NCBI RefSeq assembly: GCF_024518835.1
Contig: NZ_JANIGO010000006.1
Location: 1 to 64,000 of the forward strand
From: Limnobacter humi
Lineage (GTDB): Bacteria; Pseudomonadota; Gammaproteobacteria; Burkholderiales; Burkholderiaceae_B
Direction of reading: 5' to 3'
Length of the DNA stretch: 64,000 bases
Below the pieces are notes generated by a model. It ran no database searches, had not been told where the DNA came from, and was given only the letters and a program-made list of their open reading frames with translations. Made by a program: the position numbers and the translations under genes. This document shows positions 45,665 through 54,246 of this stretch, one piece after another. Within the stretch, counting starts at the first letter, position 1. The number at the start of each line of letters is the position of its first letter.

Positions 45665-46678
45665 ATGAGTTTCAAGCGATTGGTGATGTTTGCCACAGTG
45701 TTGACCTTCGGTCTCATCATGCTGGGCGCCTATGTGCGCTTGTCTGATGCAGGTTTGGGTTGCCCCGACTGGCCAGGTTGTTACGGCAAGCTCACGCCCA
45801 GCCACGCGGCTGCCGATATTGCAGCCGCTGTGCAGGAGCAAGGCGGCGACCACGGGCCGGTGTCCATTCCCAAAGCGTGGAAAGAAATGGTTCACCGCTA
45901 CATTGCCAGCTTCTTGGGTTTGGTGATTATCTCGATTGCCGTCATGGCCTGGCGAAAGCGTCATGAGCTGCGGCAGTCGCCGGTATTGGCCACAGCCCTG
46001 GTGGGCGTGGTCTGCTTGCAGGGCGCCTTTGGTGCCTGGACGGTAACCTTGCTGCTCAAGCCGGCCATCGTGACAGGCCATTTGATTGGCGGCATGTCGG
46101 TGCTCGGTTTGCTCACCTGGCTGTGGCTGCGCCAAACCACGCCGGCCCGCACCGTATCTCCACCGCGGGATTCGCAGCGGCTGGTGTGGCTGGCCCGTGC
46201 AGGTCTGCTGGTGGTGTGCGCGCAAATCATTCTGGGTGGTTGGGTCAGCACCAATTATGCAGCGGTGGTGTGTACCGACTTCCCCACCTGCCAAGGCAGC
46301 TACTGGCCCACCATGGAGTTCAATCACGCGTTCCACATTGTGCGTGAGCTGGGCGAAACACCCGATGGGCAGTTGTTGAACGTGTCATCGCTCACCGCCA
46401 TTCATTTCACCCATCGCATGGGCGCCATCGTGGTCACTGCCGTGTTGCTGACCCTGGCATTGGCCCTGTGGCGCACGCCCGGCCGCCAGGCATTGGCCTT
46501 GAAAGTGGTGGGTGTACTGACCCTGCAAATCGCCATGGGCATTGGCAATGTGGTCTTCCACCTGCCGTTGTGGTTGGCGGTTCTGCACAATGGGGGCGCG
46601 GCGCTGCTTCTGGTGACGCTGATCTTGGTAAACTATCGGCTTGCAAGCCACCGAGTGATCCCGCACGCCGGGGCCTGA
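45665..46678 (+). CDS. ctaA: Heme A synthase
   Basis: A 337-residue, eight-helix protein that oxidises the C8 methyl of heme O to the formyl of heme A. Features: [20 protein letters not shown] near the start, conserved histidines in [11 protein letters not shown], a second [11 protein letters not shown] and I-H-F-T-H-R-M-G. It shares a border of 20 bases with ctaB. Confidence 0.93.
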   Translation: MSFKRLVMFATVLTFGLIMLGAYVRLSDAGLGCPDWPGCYGKLTPSHAAADIAAAVQEQGGDHGPVSIPKAWKEMVHRYIASFLGLVIISIAVMAWRKRHELRQSPVLATALVGVVCLQGAFGAWTVTLLLKPAIVTGHLIGGMSVLGLLTWLWLRQTTPARTVSPPRDSQRLVWLARAGLLVVCAQIILGGWVSTNYAAVVCTDFPTCQGSYWPTMEFNHAFHIVRELGETPDGQLLNVSSLTAIHFTHRMGAIVVTAVLLTLALALWRTPGRQALALKVVGVLTLQIAMGIGNVVFHLPLWLAVLHNGGAALLLVTLILVNYRLASHRVIPHAGA

Positions 46679-46697
46679 TCGACAAGGCTTATCCACC

Positions 46698-47612
46698 ATG
46701 ACCAGCGCCAATTCCACCAAAAGTAGCCGACCCGCCGTGAGCAGCCTCTCCCACATTGCCAAGCAGTACTGGACGCTCACAAAACCACGCGTGGTGGCGC
46801 TCATTGTGTTTTGCGCAGTCATCGGCATGTTTTTGGCGGTGCCCGGCCTGCCCGATGCGCAGGTGCTGGTGGCTGCCACGTTTGGCATTTGGCTGGTGGC
46901 CGGTGCTGCGGCGGCATTCAATTGTCTGGTTGAGCAGCAAATTGATGCTGTCATGGCGCGCACACGCGCACGCCCCTTGCCACGTGGCGAACTGAACTCC
47001 ATGCAAACCTTGGTGTTTTCCGGGTTGGTGGGCGGCTTGGGTGTGTGGGTGCTCTACTTTTTCGTGAACCCGCTCACCATGTGGCTCACACTGGCCACCT
47101 TCGTGGGCTACGCCATCATTTACACCCTCATTCTGAAGCCCAACACGCCCCAAAACATCGTGATTGGCGGCGCTTCCGGTGCCATGCCGCCGGTGTTGGG
47201 TTGGGCTGCGGTCACCAACACCGTGTCGCCCGAGGCGCTGGTGCTGTTCCTGATTATTTTTGTGTGGACCCCACCGCACTTCTGGGCTTTGGCCCTCTAC
47301 CGCACGCAGGAATACGCCAAGGCCGGGTTGCCGATGTTGCCTGTGACGCATGGGGCTGAATTCACCCGCCTGCATGTATTTTTGTACACGCTGATGCTGG
47401 CTGCCACCACGATGATTCCCTTCGCCATGAAAATGAGTGGCTGGATTTACCTGGTCAGTGCTGTGGTGTTGAATGCCATTTTTATTGGCTATGGTTGGGT
47501 GCTGTGGAAGCGCTACAGCGACGCCAAAGCCAAAAAGGCCTTTGCGTTTTCCATTGCCTACCTTGCGCTGTTGTTTGCCGCGCTTCTGGTTGATCACTAC
47601 GTGGCCTGGTAA
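46698..47612 (+). CDS. ctaB: Protoheme IX farnesyltransferase (heme O synthase)
   Basis: A 304-residue UbiA-type prenyltransferase that adds farnesyl to heme B, supplying CtaA. Motifs: [12 protein letters not shown] near the start, the Asp-rich [10 protein letters not shown]-x-R-T-R-A-R-P-L-P, and the later [20 protein letters not shown]-region active loop. Eight or nine membrane helices. Confidence 0.94.
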   Translation: MTSANSTKSSRPAVSSLSHIAKQYWTLTKPRVVALIVFCAVIGMFLAVPGLPDAQVLVAATFGIWLVAGAAAAFNCLVEQQIDAVMARTRARPLPRGELNSMQTLVFSGLVGGLGVWVLYFFVNPLTMWLTLATFVGYAIIYTLILKPNTPQNIVIGGASGAMPPVLGWAAVTNTVSPEALVLFLIIFVWTPPHFWALALYRTQEYAKAGLPMLPVTHGAEFTRLHVFLYTLMLAATTMIPFAMKMSGWIYLVSAVVLNAIFIGYGWVLWKRYSDAKAKKAFAFSIAYLALLFAALLVDHYVAW

Positions 47613-47649
47613 GAAGGCCATTGGTCTGTCTGTTCTGTTGGGGGTTTGG

Positions 47650-48261
47650 ATGTTGTCCCTGCAAGTTGTTTCCCGTCGTCGTGTCCTGGCCGTGTTGGCC
47701 CTGAGCCTCGGTATTGGCATGTTGTCCGCCTGCAATGTTGGCCCTGCCAAGTTCGTGAACACCGACATCACTGGGTCGTCCCTGGTGGCCCCGTTCAAGC
47801 TGAAAGATTTGCAGGGCGAAACCCGTACGCTGGACAGCTACAAAGGCAAGGTGGTTGCGCTGTTTTTTGGCTATACCCACTGCCCGGATGTGTGCCCGAC
47901 GACCATGCAGCAATGGAATGAGGTGAAAGCCAAACTGGGCGAGAAGGGTAAAAACCTGCAGGTGATTTTTGTGACGGTGGACCCGGAGCGGGACACCCCT
48001 GAGCTTCTTGCCAAATACGTACCGCAATTCAACCCCGATTTTCAGGCACTGTGGGGCACCCCCGATGAATTAAAGCCCTTGCTGGCTGGGCTGCGGGTGT
48101 TTGCGCAAAAGGTGGACAAGCCCGATGGCAACTACCTGATGGACCACACCGCTGCCAGTTATGTGTTTGATCAACAGGGCAGGGCGCGTTTGCTGGTTAG
48201 GCACAATGCTGACCCGGTGCCGGTTGTTGAGGATGTGGCGCAAATTCTGGATGGGAAGTAA
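47650..48261 (+). CDS. SCO-family copper chaperone, lipoprotein
   Basis: A 203-residue protein from the ATG at 47650. A lipoprotein signal ends in G-M-L-S-A-C, so it is anchored to the membrane. The thioredoxin-like domain has the copper-binding GYTHCPDVCPTTM (CxxxC) and the distal histidine in Y-L-M-D-H-T-A-A-S-Y. SCO proteins load CuA on subunit II. It closes the oxidase cluster; a weak 6-bp hairpin (48270-48289) follows. Confidence 0.92.
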   Translation: MLSLQVVSRRRVLAVLALSLGIGMLSACNVGPAKFVNTDITGSSLVAPFKLKDLQGETRTLDSYKGKVVALFFGYTHCPDVCPTTMQQWNEVKAKLGEKGKNLQVIFVTVDPERDTPELLAKYVPQFNPDFQALWGTPDELKPLLAGLRVFAQKVDKPDGNYLMDHTAASYVFDQQGRARLLVRHNADPVPVVEDVAQILDGK

Positions 48262-48586
48262 AAGTTAACGCAGACCCGGTTTAGTCTGCTTATCCTTGGC
48301 AACGCCGGTAGCCCGGTCAGTTTTATAGCCCCCAGCAACACCGGTAGCCCGGTCCGAACGCCCCCCGAAAAGTAAAGGTTGCCCCGCGCATGTCGAACCG
48401 TCCCGAGAACTCGCCACTGCGTGGCTCAGACATCTCGGTCCGTGTGTTCGAATGCTGTGCGGGTCAAACCGATCGGGGGGCTGACTGTTCGGCGCCGTGC
48501 ACACCGGCATTGTTTGGGTTTGATCGCGCAGTGCACAGCAGCAAGTCATCAGCGAACGTCCACTCAGCCCGATCTGTGCCAGTTAC
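48262..48586. other. Gap without a supported gene
   Basis: This 325-base stretch between the SCO gene and the convergent retention-module gene holds a weak hairpin GCAGAC/GTCTGC (48270-48289), a two-copy direct repeat (48299-48354), and GC-rich sequence after that. A minus-strand frame translates to a peptide with a repeated D-R-A-T-G-V-A motif that comes from the DNA repeat, so I do not call it a gene. Confidence 0.6.
48299..48354. repeat. Two-copy direct repeat with 36-base period
   Basis: GCAACGCCGGTAGCCCGGTC (48299-48318) recurs with one change at 48335-48354. The spacer is 16 bases. It may be an intergenic repeat family of this species; only two copies are visible in the window. Confidence 0.5.
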
Positions 48587-49336
48587 TTAGGCCGTAGTCA
48601 ATGCACCGGTCAGGCTGCTCAAACCCTCGGTTGGCAAGGCAGAGTGCCCAATCGGGTTGGGGATCCCCAGTGTGGTCAGCAAGGTGTCCACACTGTCTGT
48701 GACTGGCGCAAGAACTGCATCCAGCGGGCCCGCTGTGGGCGTACCGCCCATGTCTGTACCGCCACCGCTTGTGTCGCCACCCCCGGTGTTACCACCGCCG
48801 GTATCCGTCCCGCCCGTGTTGCCACCCGTGGTGTCGGTGCCGCTGCCCGAGGTGTCCGCGGACATGCTGGTGGTTGTGTCACTGCTGTTGCCACTGTCGG
48901 CCACAATGGCGGCGGTACCGGCCAGTGCTGCCACTGTTTCAATAACGGGAAATGCTCCGCCTGTGACCAAGCCGGTGCCCACCAAACCGAACACGCCTTC
49001 GTCGCCTGTGGCTTGCGCGCTTGCACTGGGGTCTTGGAAGAAAATACCGTCTCCTTGCATGTCAGCGGCTACCCACTGTGGGGCGTCTTGCCCATCCAGT
49101 GTTTGCAGGTTCAGGGTTGCTGCGGAGCCTTGTTCAATCACCAAGGGCTCAGCAACACCGGTGAACTTCACCACGGCATGGGCCGTGGCATCGGTCACAA
49201 TGCGGTCGCCCGGCAACAGCGCCATACCCTCTGCTGCTGGCAGAATCGCGCCGTCGCGCATCAATTGAACCTGGCCGCGAACACCGGTGAGGGTGGCTTC
49301 CTGCAGGGCTTTCTCTGGCGTGTTGGATGTGTTCAT
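48587..49336 (-). CDS. Retention-module-like protein with Gly/Thr/Asp-rich repeat tail
   Basis: A 249-residue protein. The N-terminal part (about 15-110: VRGQVQLMRDGAILP, L-P-G-D-R-I-V-T-D-A-T-A-H-A-V-V-K-F) has the FecR/prefix-type fold that begins large RTX adhesins. A hydrophobic stretch at about 118-145 follows (F-G-L-V-G-T-G-L-V-T-G-G), and then a low-complexity T-G-G-N-T-G-G region (about 160-205). There are no RTX repeats or adhesin body. It could be the remnant of an adhesin, or a stand-alone envelope protein. No signal peptide. Confidence 0.6.
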   Translation of the reverse strand: MNTSNTPEKALQEATLTGVRGQVQLMRDGAILPAAEGMALLPGDRIVTDATAHAVVKFTGVAEPLVIEQGSAATLNLQTLDGQDAPQWVAADMQGDGIFFQDPSASAQATGDEGVFGLVGTGLVTGGAFPVIETVAALAGTAAIVADSGNSSDTTTSMSADTSGSGTDTTGGNTGGTDTGGGNTGGGDTSGGGTDMGGTPTAGPLDAVLAPVTDSVDTLLTTLGIPNPIGHSALPTEGLSSLTGALTTA

Positions 49337-49342
49337 GGTGCT

Positions 49343-50023
49343 TTAAGCGTACGCGTAGGGGCCGCCCACTTCAAGGGCTTTTTGGTAGGTGGGCAGGGCG
49401 TGAATGCGGTCCACAAAGGCTTTGATGTGAGGCAGGTTGCTGGATGCATCGGAGGCCCGGTCCATGGCGGCTTCCAGCGGGAAGCTCATCATGATGTCGG
49501 CTGCGGTCATGCTCTGTCCGCAAAACCAGGGTTGCTTGGCCAAAATGCCCTCCAGATACTGAAATTGCCGTTCCAGGTTGGGGTTCAGAAAGTTCTTTTT
49601 GACTTGGGCTGAAATGCCTTTGGCGATGGGCAGAATGAGGGGTTTCAACAGCAAGGGCACAGGGGCTTGCTCAATTTTGTTGAAAATCAGGGTCATGACC
49701 AAAAACGGCATGGCCGAGCCTTCCGCAAAATGCAGCCAGTAGGTGTAGTCGCGGTGGGCTTGTGTGCCCGGTGCCGGGCGCAATTTGCCACCGGCCTTGT
49801 CGACCAAGTATTCAATGATGGCGCCCCTTTCGGCCACGGTCACATCGCCATCTGTAATCACCGGGCTTTTGCCCAAGGGGTGCACTTTGAATAGCTCCGG
49901 CGGGGCCAGGTAGGTTTTGGCATCCCGTTTGTAGTGCTTCACTTCATACGGCAGGCCGAGTTCTTCCAGTAGCCAGAGAATGCGCTGTGAGCGGGAGTGT
50001 TCAAGGTGGTGGACAACAATCAT
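49343..50023 (-). CDS. Glutathione S-transferase family protein
   Basis: A 226-residue protein with an N-terminal thioredoxin-like domain (VVHHLEHSRSQRILWLLEEL; K-S-P-V-I-T-D-G-D and E-R-G-A-I-I-E-Y-L) and an all-helical C-terminal domain with T-A-A-D-I-M-M-S-F. The Ser of H-S-R-S-Q probably activates glutathione. Substrate unknown. It is 6 bases downstream of the retention-module gene start on the same strand. Confidence 0.87.
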   Translation of the reverse strand: MIVVHHLEHSRSQRILWLLEELGLPYEVKHYKRDAKTYLAPPELFKVHPLGKSPVITDGDVTVAERGAIIEYLVDKAGGKLRPAPGTQAHRDYTYWLHFAEGSAMPFLVMTLIFNKIEQAPVPLLLKPLILPIAKGISAQVKKNFLNPNLERQFQYLEGILAKQPWFCGQSMTAADIMMSFPLEAAMDRASDASSNLPHIKAFVDRIHALPTYQKALEVGGPYAYA

Positions 50024-50064
50024 GGATGACTCGCGCTGGGCCGTGCCAGTAAAAGTTTGTGCAA

Positions 50065-50091
50065 TAAAAAAGGGCTTGATACCAAGCCCTT
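50065..50091 (-). terminator. Rho-independent terminator of rpoH
   Basis: On the minus strand AAGGGCTTG, loop GTAT, CAAGCCCTT, then a T run (the A tract at 50066-50071). Perfect 9-bp stem, 24 bases after the rpoH stop. Confidence 0.85.
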
Positions 50092-50115
50092 AGTGTAGGT
50101 GATGTGAATGACAAA

Positions 50116-51048
50116 TCAAGCCGCTTCGTATTTCAGCAGCGCGGTTTTCATCTTCTTCATGGCAGCCACCTCAATTTGGCGCACCCGCTCGGCCGACACA
50201 CCCAGTTCGGCCGCCAGGTCGTGCAGGGTTTTGGCCTGGTCGCCAGCCAACCAGCGGCTGGAAATCACCCGTTGACTGCGCTCGTCCAGACTTTCCAGGG
50301 CCAATTGCAGGCCTTCCGCGTGCAGGCGCTCGTGGCTGGCTGCTTCCAGCACTTCAGAGGGCTCTGCACCCTCGGCGGCCAGGTAGCGCACCGGGTTGTG
50401 GGTGGCTTCGTCGCTGTCGATGTCAATCACGGGGTCGAGGCTGAACTCGGCACCGGCCATGCGGCGTTCCATGTCGCTCACATCCTCTGGGCGCACATTC
50501 AGCTCGCTGGCCACTTCGGCAATTTGGTCTTGCGACAGGGTTTGGCCGTACTTCTTGAAGCTGCTCAGGTTGAAAAACAGCTTGCGGTGGGCCTTGGTGG
50601 TGATCATTTTCACCATGCGCCAGTTGCGGATGATGTACTCGTGAATTTCCGCCTTGATCCAGTGCAAGGCAAAGCTGACCAAGCGCACGCCCCGGCTGGG
50701 GTCGAAGCGCTTGACAGCCTTCATCAGGCCAATGTTGCCCTCTTGAATGAGGTCGGCATGCGGCAGGCCATAACCCAAATACTGGCGGGCCACAGCCACC
50801 ACCAGCCGCAGGTGGCTCAGCACCAAGCGGCGGGCAGCTTCCAGATCGTTGTCGCGTTGCAGGCGTTCACCCAGCTCCTGCTCTTCCTCGGGGGTGAGCA
50901 TGGGGATTTGGTGGGTGGCTGAAATATAGGCATCGAGATTGCCCAGCGGGCCGCGGGCCACCAGGGCCCAGGGGTCGCGAACAGTCAGGGCCGTGCTGCT
51001 GGCAGCGGCCATGGGGGCGGTGTTCAATGTCAATGCAGTGGTGGTCAT
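50116..51048 (-). CDS. rpoH: RNA polymerase sigma factor RpoH (sigma-32)
   Basis: A 310-residue heat-shock sigma factor; I use the ATG at 51048. Region 2 contains LVLSHLRLVVAVARQYLGYG and DLIQEGNIGLMKAVKRFDPS, the RpoH box follows (RKLFFNLSSFKK) and a region 4 helix-turn-helix closes the protein (T-L-H-D-L-A-A-E-L-G-V-S-A-E-R-V-R-Q-I-E). It directs transcription of chaperone and protease genes. A perfect CIRCE element lies 44 bases upstream, so HrcA should also control it. Confidence 0.95.
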   Translation of the reverse strand: MTTTALTLNTAPMAAASSTALTVRDPWALVARGPLGNLDAYISATHQIPMLTPEEEQELGERLQRDNDLEAARRLVLSHLRLVVAVARQYLGYGLPHADLIQEGNIGLMKAVKRFDPSRGVRLVSFALHWIKAEIHEYIIRNWRMVKMITTKAHRKLFFNLSSFKKYGQTLSQDQIAEVASELNVRPEDVSDMERRMAGAEFSLDPVIDIDSDEATHNPVRYLAAEGAEPSEVLEAASHERLHAEGLQLALESLDERSQRVISSRWLAGDQAKTLHDLAAELGVSAERVRQIEVAAMKKMKTALLKYEAA

Positions 51049-51091
51049 AGGTCCGGATTCTCCAGAAAACAACCGAAATCTGGAGCTTAGT

Positions 51092-51118
51092 TTAGCACTC
51101 TTCCGCTTTGAGTGCTAA
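51092..51118. promoter_or_regulatory. CIRCE element (HrcA operator) upstream of rpoH
   Basis: TTAGCACTC (51092-51100), a 9-base spacer, GAGTGCTAA (51110-51118): exact match to the CIRCE consensus with the 9-9-9 layout. Its inner end is 44 bases before the rpoH start, where it would overlap the promoter. HrcA is a heat-labile repressor; release at high temperature would raise sigma-32. Confidence 0.92.
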
Positions 51119-51182
51119 GGGGTTGGGAAGTTCCCTGGGTGGGGGTATCTGGCTAGAATCTCATACAAACAGATTCAAATGA

Positions 51183-51593
51183 CTAAATCTTTATTTGCTC
51201 GAATCTGCCACTGAACCGCCAAGGTATTCTGACGGCACCACCACCATGTGTTTTTTCTACGAAATCTAATATGGAGGGCCACCACCTGACAAAGTTTTGT
51301 GCCTTACTCCAATACGAATGATCTGACCACTGTTTGCTCAAAACAATCACAAAAAGTCCTGATCGTCGAATGGCTTCACGCTCAAGATCATTTTTTCTAA
51401 ACCCATCTTGAGAAATAATGACCCAATTTTTTTCCCTGGCCAGCGATTGAATCCAATCTTGATCTTTGGTGTTCGGAGGAAACAGGTCGGTTAGATGGAC
51501 AACGGATTTTTCAGATAACCCTCGTCCAAGCGAAAATCCGTCCAATCCTTTAGCAAAGGCTGGAGGTAGGTTGTTGTCGATAAAGTATCTCAA
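51183..51593 (-). CDS. VapC45-like PIN-domain toxin
   Basis: A 136-residue protein. The start F-I-D-N-N-L-P-P-A-F-A-K-G-L-D-G and W-V-I-I-S-Q-D-G-F-R-K-N-D match the VapC45-type PIN-like domain, in which the acidic residues form the RNase site. The target RNA is unknown. It overlaps the upstream antitoxin gene by 4 bases. The pair is AT-rich relative to rpoH, which suggests it was acquired. Confidence 0.72.
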   Translation of the reverse strand: MRYFIDNNLPPAFAKGLDGFSLGRGLSEKSVVHLTDLFPPNTKDQDWIQSLAREKNWVIISQDGFRKNDLEREAIRRSGLFVIVLSKQWSDHSYWSKAQNFVRWWPSILDFVEKTHGGGAVRIPWRFSGRFEQIKI

Positions 51594-52261
51594 GCTGCTA
51601 GAAGCTGCGACTCAAACTTCACAGCTTTTTGAATGTCATTCACCGGAATACCGAATTGATGGCTAACGGCGAGGAAATCGTTCCCCTCCGCTTTATAGAC
51701 AAGAAATAAAGTCTCTGTTGGTACTCCATAGGAAGCCAATGATGGTCTGCCAAAAGCTACAGTCGGGTCGACTACGACTGTATGGTCTTTCATCGGAAAC
51801 CAACGATTTGCAGCTCCACTTTTATCAAATTCGATACCTTCATATAGGCTCGGTTTGATGATGTTCCTGAAAACCAGTTGGCGCTTTACTAAATCGGTTA
51901 GCTCATCTGATTCGCTATCTAGCGCTTCATGATAAATCGACTGTCCATCAGTTAAAAATCTGCGCGATGTAAGCGGATACTGTATGCCGAATATTTGTTT
52001 GGAATTAACCAATGCTTGTCGAATGACTCGAAGAGGAACCCCTTTTCTGACGAAAGCAGAAACAATTCTGAGTTCCATCAAATCGCGGAACCCGATATTT
52101 TTTTTCCTCTCCCCGCTAAGTTCCACTTCCCACAAAGGCGCATGAACACCACCTTCTCTACTTCTATATCCAAACAGCCAGCGGTTAATCTCCAGTGTTT
52201 TGGCACCGGATAGCGCAGCTGCTTGCTGAAGTGAATAAAGCCCGAGGTTCGTCAAATCCAT
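51590..52261 (-). CDS. VapB45-like antitoxin with DUF433 domain
   Basis: A 223-residue protein. The C-terminal domain (about 150-220: VVVDPTVAFGRPSLASYGVP then V-N-D-I-Q-K-A-V-K-F-E) is DUF433, an HTH-like fold found in VapB45-type antitoxins. The N-terminal half opens with G-L-Y-S-L-Q-Q-A-A-A-L-S-G-A, a possible second DNA-binding helix-turn-helix. It precedes the toxin and overlaps it, the usual order in toxin-antitoxin operons. Confidence 0.7.
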   Translation of the reverse strand: MDLTNLGLYSLQQAAALSGAKTLEINRWLFGYRSREGGVHAPLWEVELSGERKKNIGFRDLMELRIVSAFVRKGVPLRVIRQALVNSKQIFGIQYPLTSRRFLTDGQSIYHEALDSESDELTDLVKRQLVFRNIIKPSLYEGIEFDKSGAANRWFPMKDHTVVVDPTVAFGRPSLASYGVPTETLFLVYKAEGNDFLAVSHQFGIPVNDIQKAVKFESQLLAA

Positions 52262-52434
52262 CTTTCTATTGTACTGGTTTCTGATAAAGGTTGAGCAAGT
52301 CTGTTATCCGAGTCTATTTGATCTGCAGAGCTTAAAGTGTTCCTCCTTCGTGCGAGGGAAGTGCCAGCATCACCATCGCGAGGGATGACTCAGCTCGGTG
52401 GGTCACCACGGTTTATAGTGACTGCAGTTTATTC

Positions 52435-53127
52435 GTGAACCAATACATCGTGCTGCGTAACATTCGTTTGTTAATCTTGCTGGGTTTGTGTATTGCTCAT
52501 CCAGTTTCAATGGCAGCCTCCAGCTGGGATTCTCGATGGGTTGCTGCGCTATACGATCACTCCCCGCTTCTTGCTGAGGATTTTCCAAAAAATCGGGCCT
52601 TAAGTCTGATCAGAGGAAAAGCTGAACCCTCGGCTTGCAGGCTTTTTGAGGTTGAGGAAAGCACGTCTACTGAGACGGCATGGCGTTTGACCCAAAAATC
52701 TTCTGACGCACTTGCTTTCCAGCAATGTTCGACCAATTTAACTAAATACATTCGGACTTATGCGCTTGAGCAACATCACAAGTTGGTGGTCGTTGCAACG
52801 GAGGATGGTGAGGGTCACCAAACCTGGCGCTATGAGTTTTATAAGTGGAGTCCATCCCATTCATTTTCACCGATTGAGAAGGAAAGTGTCGGTCTTCGTA
52901 CGCTGAGAAACAACGATTTTTTAAGCGCTCAGGCTGCAAAGTTTCCTGATGAAAGCAATGATGAAGGGGCTCTGTACTTGATGCCGGACGGCGTCTTTGT
53001 CGCCGAGCCGGTTACGTGGATGTCTAAAGCTTGGATTGAGCGGGAGCCTGATTTTCAAGTGGTATTCCGATGGAAGCGGGGCTGGTTTCAGCAAGAAATG
53101 TTGAGATCAGGTTCGACTTCAGAATGA
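52435..53127 (+). CDS. Secreted hypothetical protein, possible immunity protein for the muramidase
   Basis: A 230-residue protein from the GTG at 52435. A signal peptide (L-L-I-L-L-G-L-C-I-A-H-P-V-S-M-A-A, cut near residue 28) sends it to the periplasm, where peptidoglycan-cutting effectors act. It contains two cysteines that could pair (about 68 and 98), and no known domain. It is convergent with the pesticin-like gene, with a 12-base gap. Immunity is a guess from location, composition and the matching compartment. Confidence 0.5.
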   Translation: MNQYIVLRNIRLLILLGLCIAHPVSMAASSWDSRWVAALYDHSPLLAEDFPKNRALSLIRGKAEPSACRLFEVEESTSTETAWRLTQKSSDALAFQQCSTNLTKYIRTYALEQHHKLVVVATEDGEGHQTWRYEFYKWSPSHSFSPIEKESVGLRTLRNNDFLSAQAAKFPDESNDEGALYLMPDGVFVAEPVTWMSKAWIEREPDFQVVFRWKRGWFQQEMLRSGSTSE

Positions 53128-53139
53128 AGGCTTGTTAAT

Positions 53140-53754
53140 CTATGAGCCATCCGAACTTAAAAACTCGATTCTGCGCTTGTTTCTCTGATCCATTCGCAAA
53201 CCCATTTCAGTGATTGCCTGCGAAAATTTGGACTTCAATTCTTGCAGATTGCCTGCCCCGGCAGACTTTTGAATTCGGTCCCGCATCGACTTTGAATACA
53301 AACCTTGGTAACGTAAATCAACGATGAAGTCCTGTATTCGTGGGTTGAGTTCGTCCCACATACCGGCACCATATCGTTGTTGATTTTCAGAGCTATCCCA
53401 TATTCGTTTGGCATCCAGGCGATGACGTTCGTAATCAATTTCAAAAAGCTTCAACTGGACAACAGCCGAAATTTCAAAATTGTTGAACTCCGGGCGCTTG
53501 ATAAATTGCCGGGCATTCTCTCCACTCAGGCCAGACGCCTGCGCAATCAGTTTTGCTAAAACAGGCTCAAGACCCGCACGGATCAGGTCCGATTCAATCA
53601 TTTGAGACGACTTTTCTCGCATATCATAGCCCCGACCCAGCGTTACCCCCGATACAAAACTGGGATGGTGCAAGCTTCTGCTGTGATATGGTCCACCCTC
53701 GTTTCCTTCACTGTCGAAGGTAAGCTTTCCGCGTTTGGGTGACAGAACATCCAT
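53140..53754 (-). CDS. Pesticin-like muramidase (putative T6SS effector)
   Basis: A 204-residue protein. The N-terminal third matches the pesticin lysozyme fold: D-S-E-G-N-E-G (Glu16 or Glu19 as catalytic acid) followed by VSGVTLGRGYDMR, with Thr38 and Asp44 six residues apart, the same spacing as Thr201 and Asp207 of pesticin. The remainder is helical. No signal peptide, as expected for a T6SS-delivered cargo. It starts 9 bases after the hcp stop, on the same strand, so it is probably carried by that Hcp. Family call is inferred from motifs. Confidence 0.65.
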   Translation of the reverse strand: MDVLSPKRGKLTFDSEGNEGGPYHSRSLHHPSFVSGVTLGRGYDMREKSSQMIESDLIRAGLEPVLAKLIAQASGLSGENARQFIKRPEFNNFEISAVVQLKLFEIDYERHRLDAKRIWDSSENQQRYGAGMWDELNPRIQDFIVDLRYQGLYSKSMRDRIQKSAGAGNLQELKSKFSQAITEMGLRMDQRNKRRIEFLSSDGS

Positions 53755-53763
53755 GGTGAGTCA

Positions 53764-54246
53764 CTAGAGTTTGATACGCTTTGTCACGCTGTATCCTTGG
53801 CGCACGGCGCCTCCCCCTGAGCCAATCTTGTTTTGAGGAATATATTCCTCGATGAATTCTGAAAAACTCAGACGGATCGTTTCTAAGTCGGGTGTTCCAC
53901 CTTCTCCCAAATGCAATTGGATTTCGCTGATGACAACGTTATTCAAAGTCATCTTGAAATATTCAAGGGGTATAGATCCGGATTTTCGTTTTAAAACAGT
54001 GGCAGATTCTAAGCAGGTGCCCTGGCAACACAAAAGGCGAAGTGTCGGTGAGGATCTGTCCAATAACTTGGTGATGACGACGTCGCCAACATCAGATCTT
54101 CCAATGGCACCACCCGCACCACGCTGCATATCGGTTTGCTGTGAAATCTTCCAATTCAACCCAAGAATCTCGATATGATCTTTGAATTTGGCATCGACAG
54201 ATTCCCCAGTGATACCACTCAGTTTCAGAAAAAAATCAGCCTTCAT
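53764..54246 (-). CDS. hcp: Type VI secretion tube protein Hcp
   Basis: A 161-residue Hcp-type protein, ATG at 54246. It begins MKADFFLKLSGITGESVDAK, then I-E-I-L-G-L-N-W-K-I-S, V-V-I-T-K-L-L-D-R-S-S-P-T-L, a cysteine-rich L-L-C-C-Q-G-T-C and the family-typical Y-F-K-M-T-L-N-N-V-V-I-S-E-I-Q. Hcp hexamers form the inner tube of the T6SS and carry effectors. The window has no sheath, VgrG or membrane-complex genes, so this is an orphan hcp with cargo. The gene is AT-rich. Confidence 0.83.
   Translation of the reverse strand: MKADFFLKLSGITGESVDAKFKDHIEILGLNWKISQQTDMQRGAGGAIGRSDVGDVVITKLLDRSSPTLRLLCCQGTCLESATVLKRKSGSIPLEYFKMTLNNVVISEIQLHLGEGGTPDLETIRLSFSEFIEEYIPQNKIGSGGGAVRQGYSVTKRIKL

Noticed and set aside
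48299-48354. CRISPR array
   Set aside because: Only two imperfect units with a 16-base spacer, no leader and no cas genes.
48265-48549. Minus-strand frame of 94 codons with repeated D-R-A-T-G-V-A
   Set aside because: The repeat comes from a DNA direct repeat in the gap; no ribosome site and no family.
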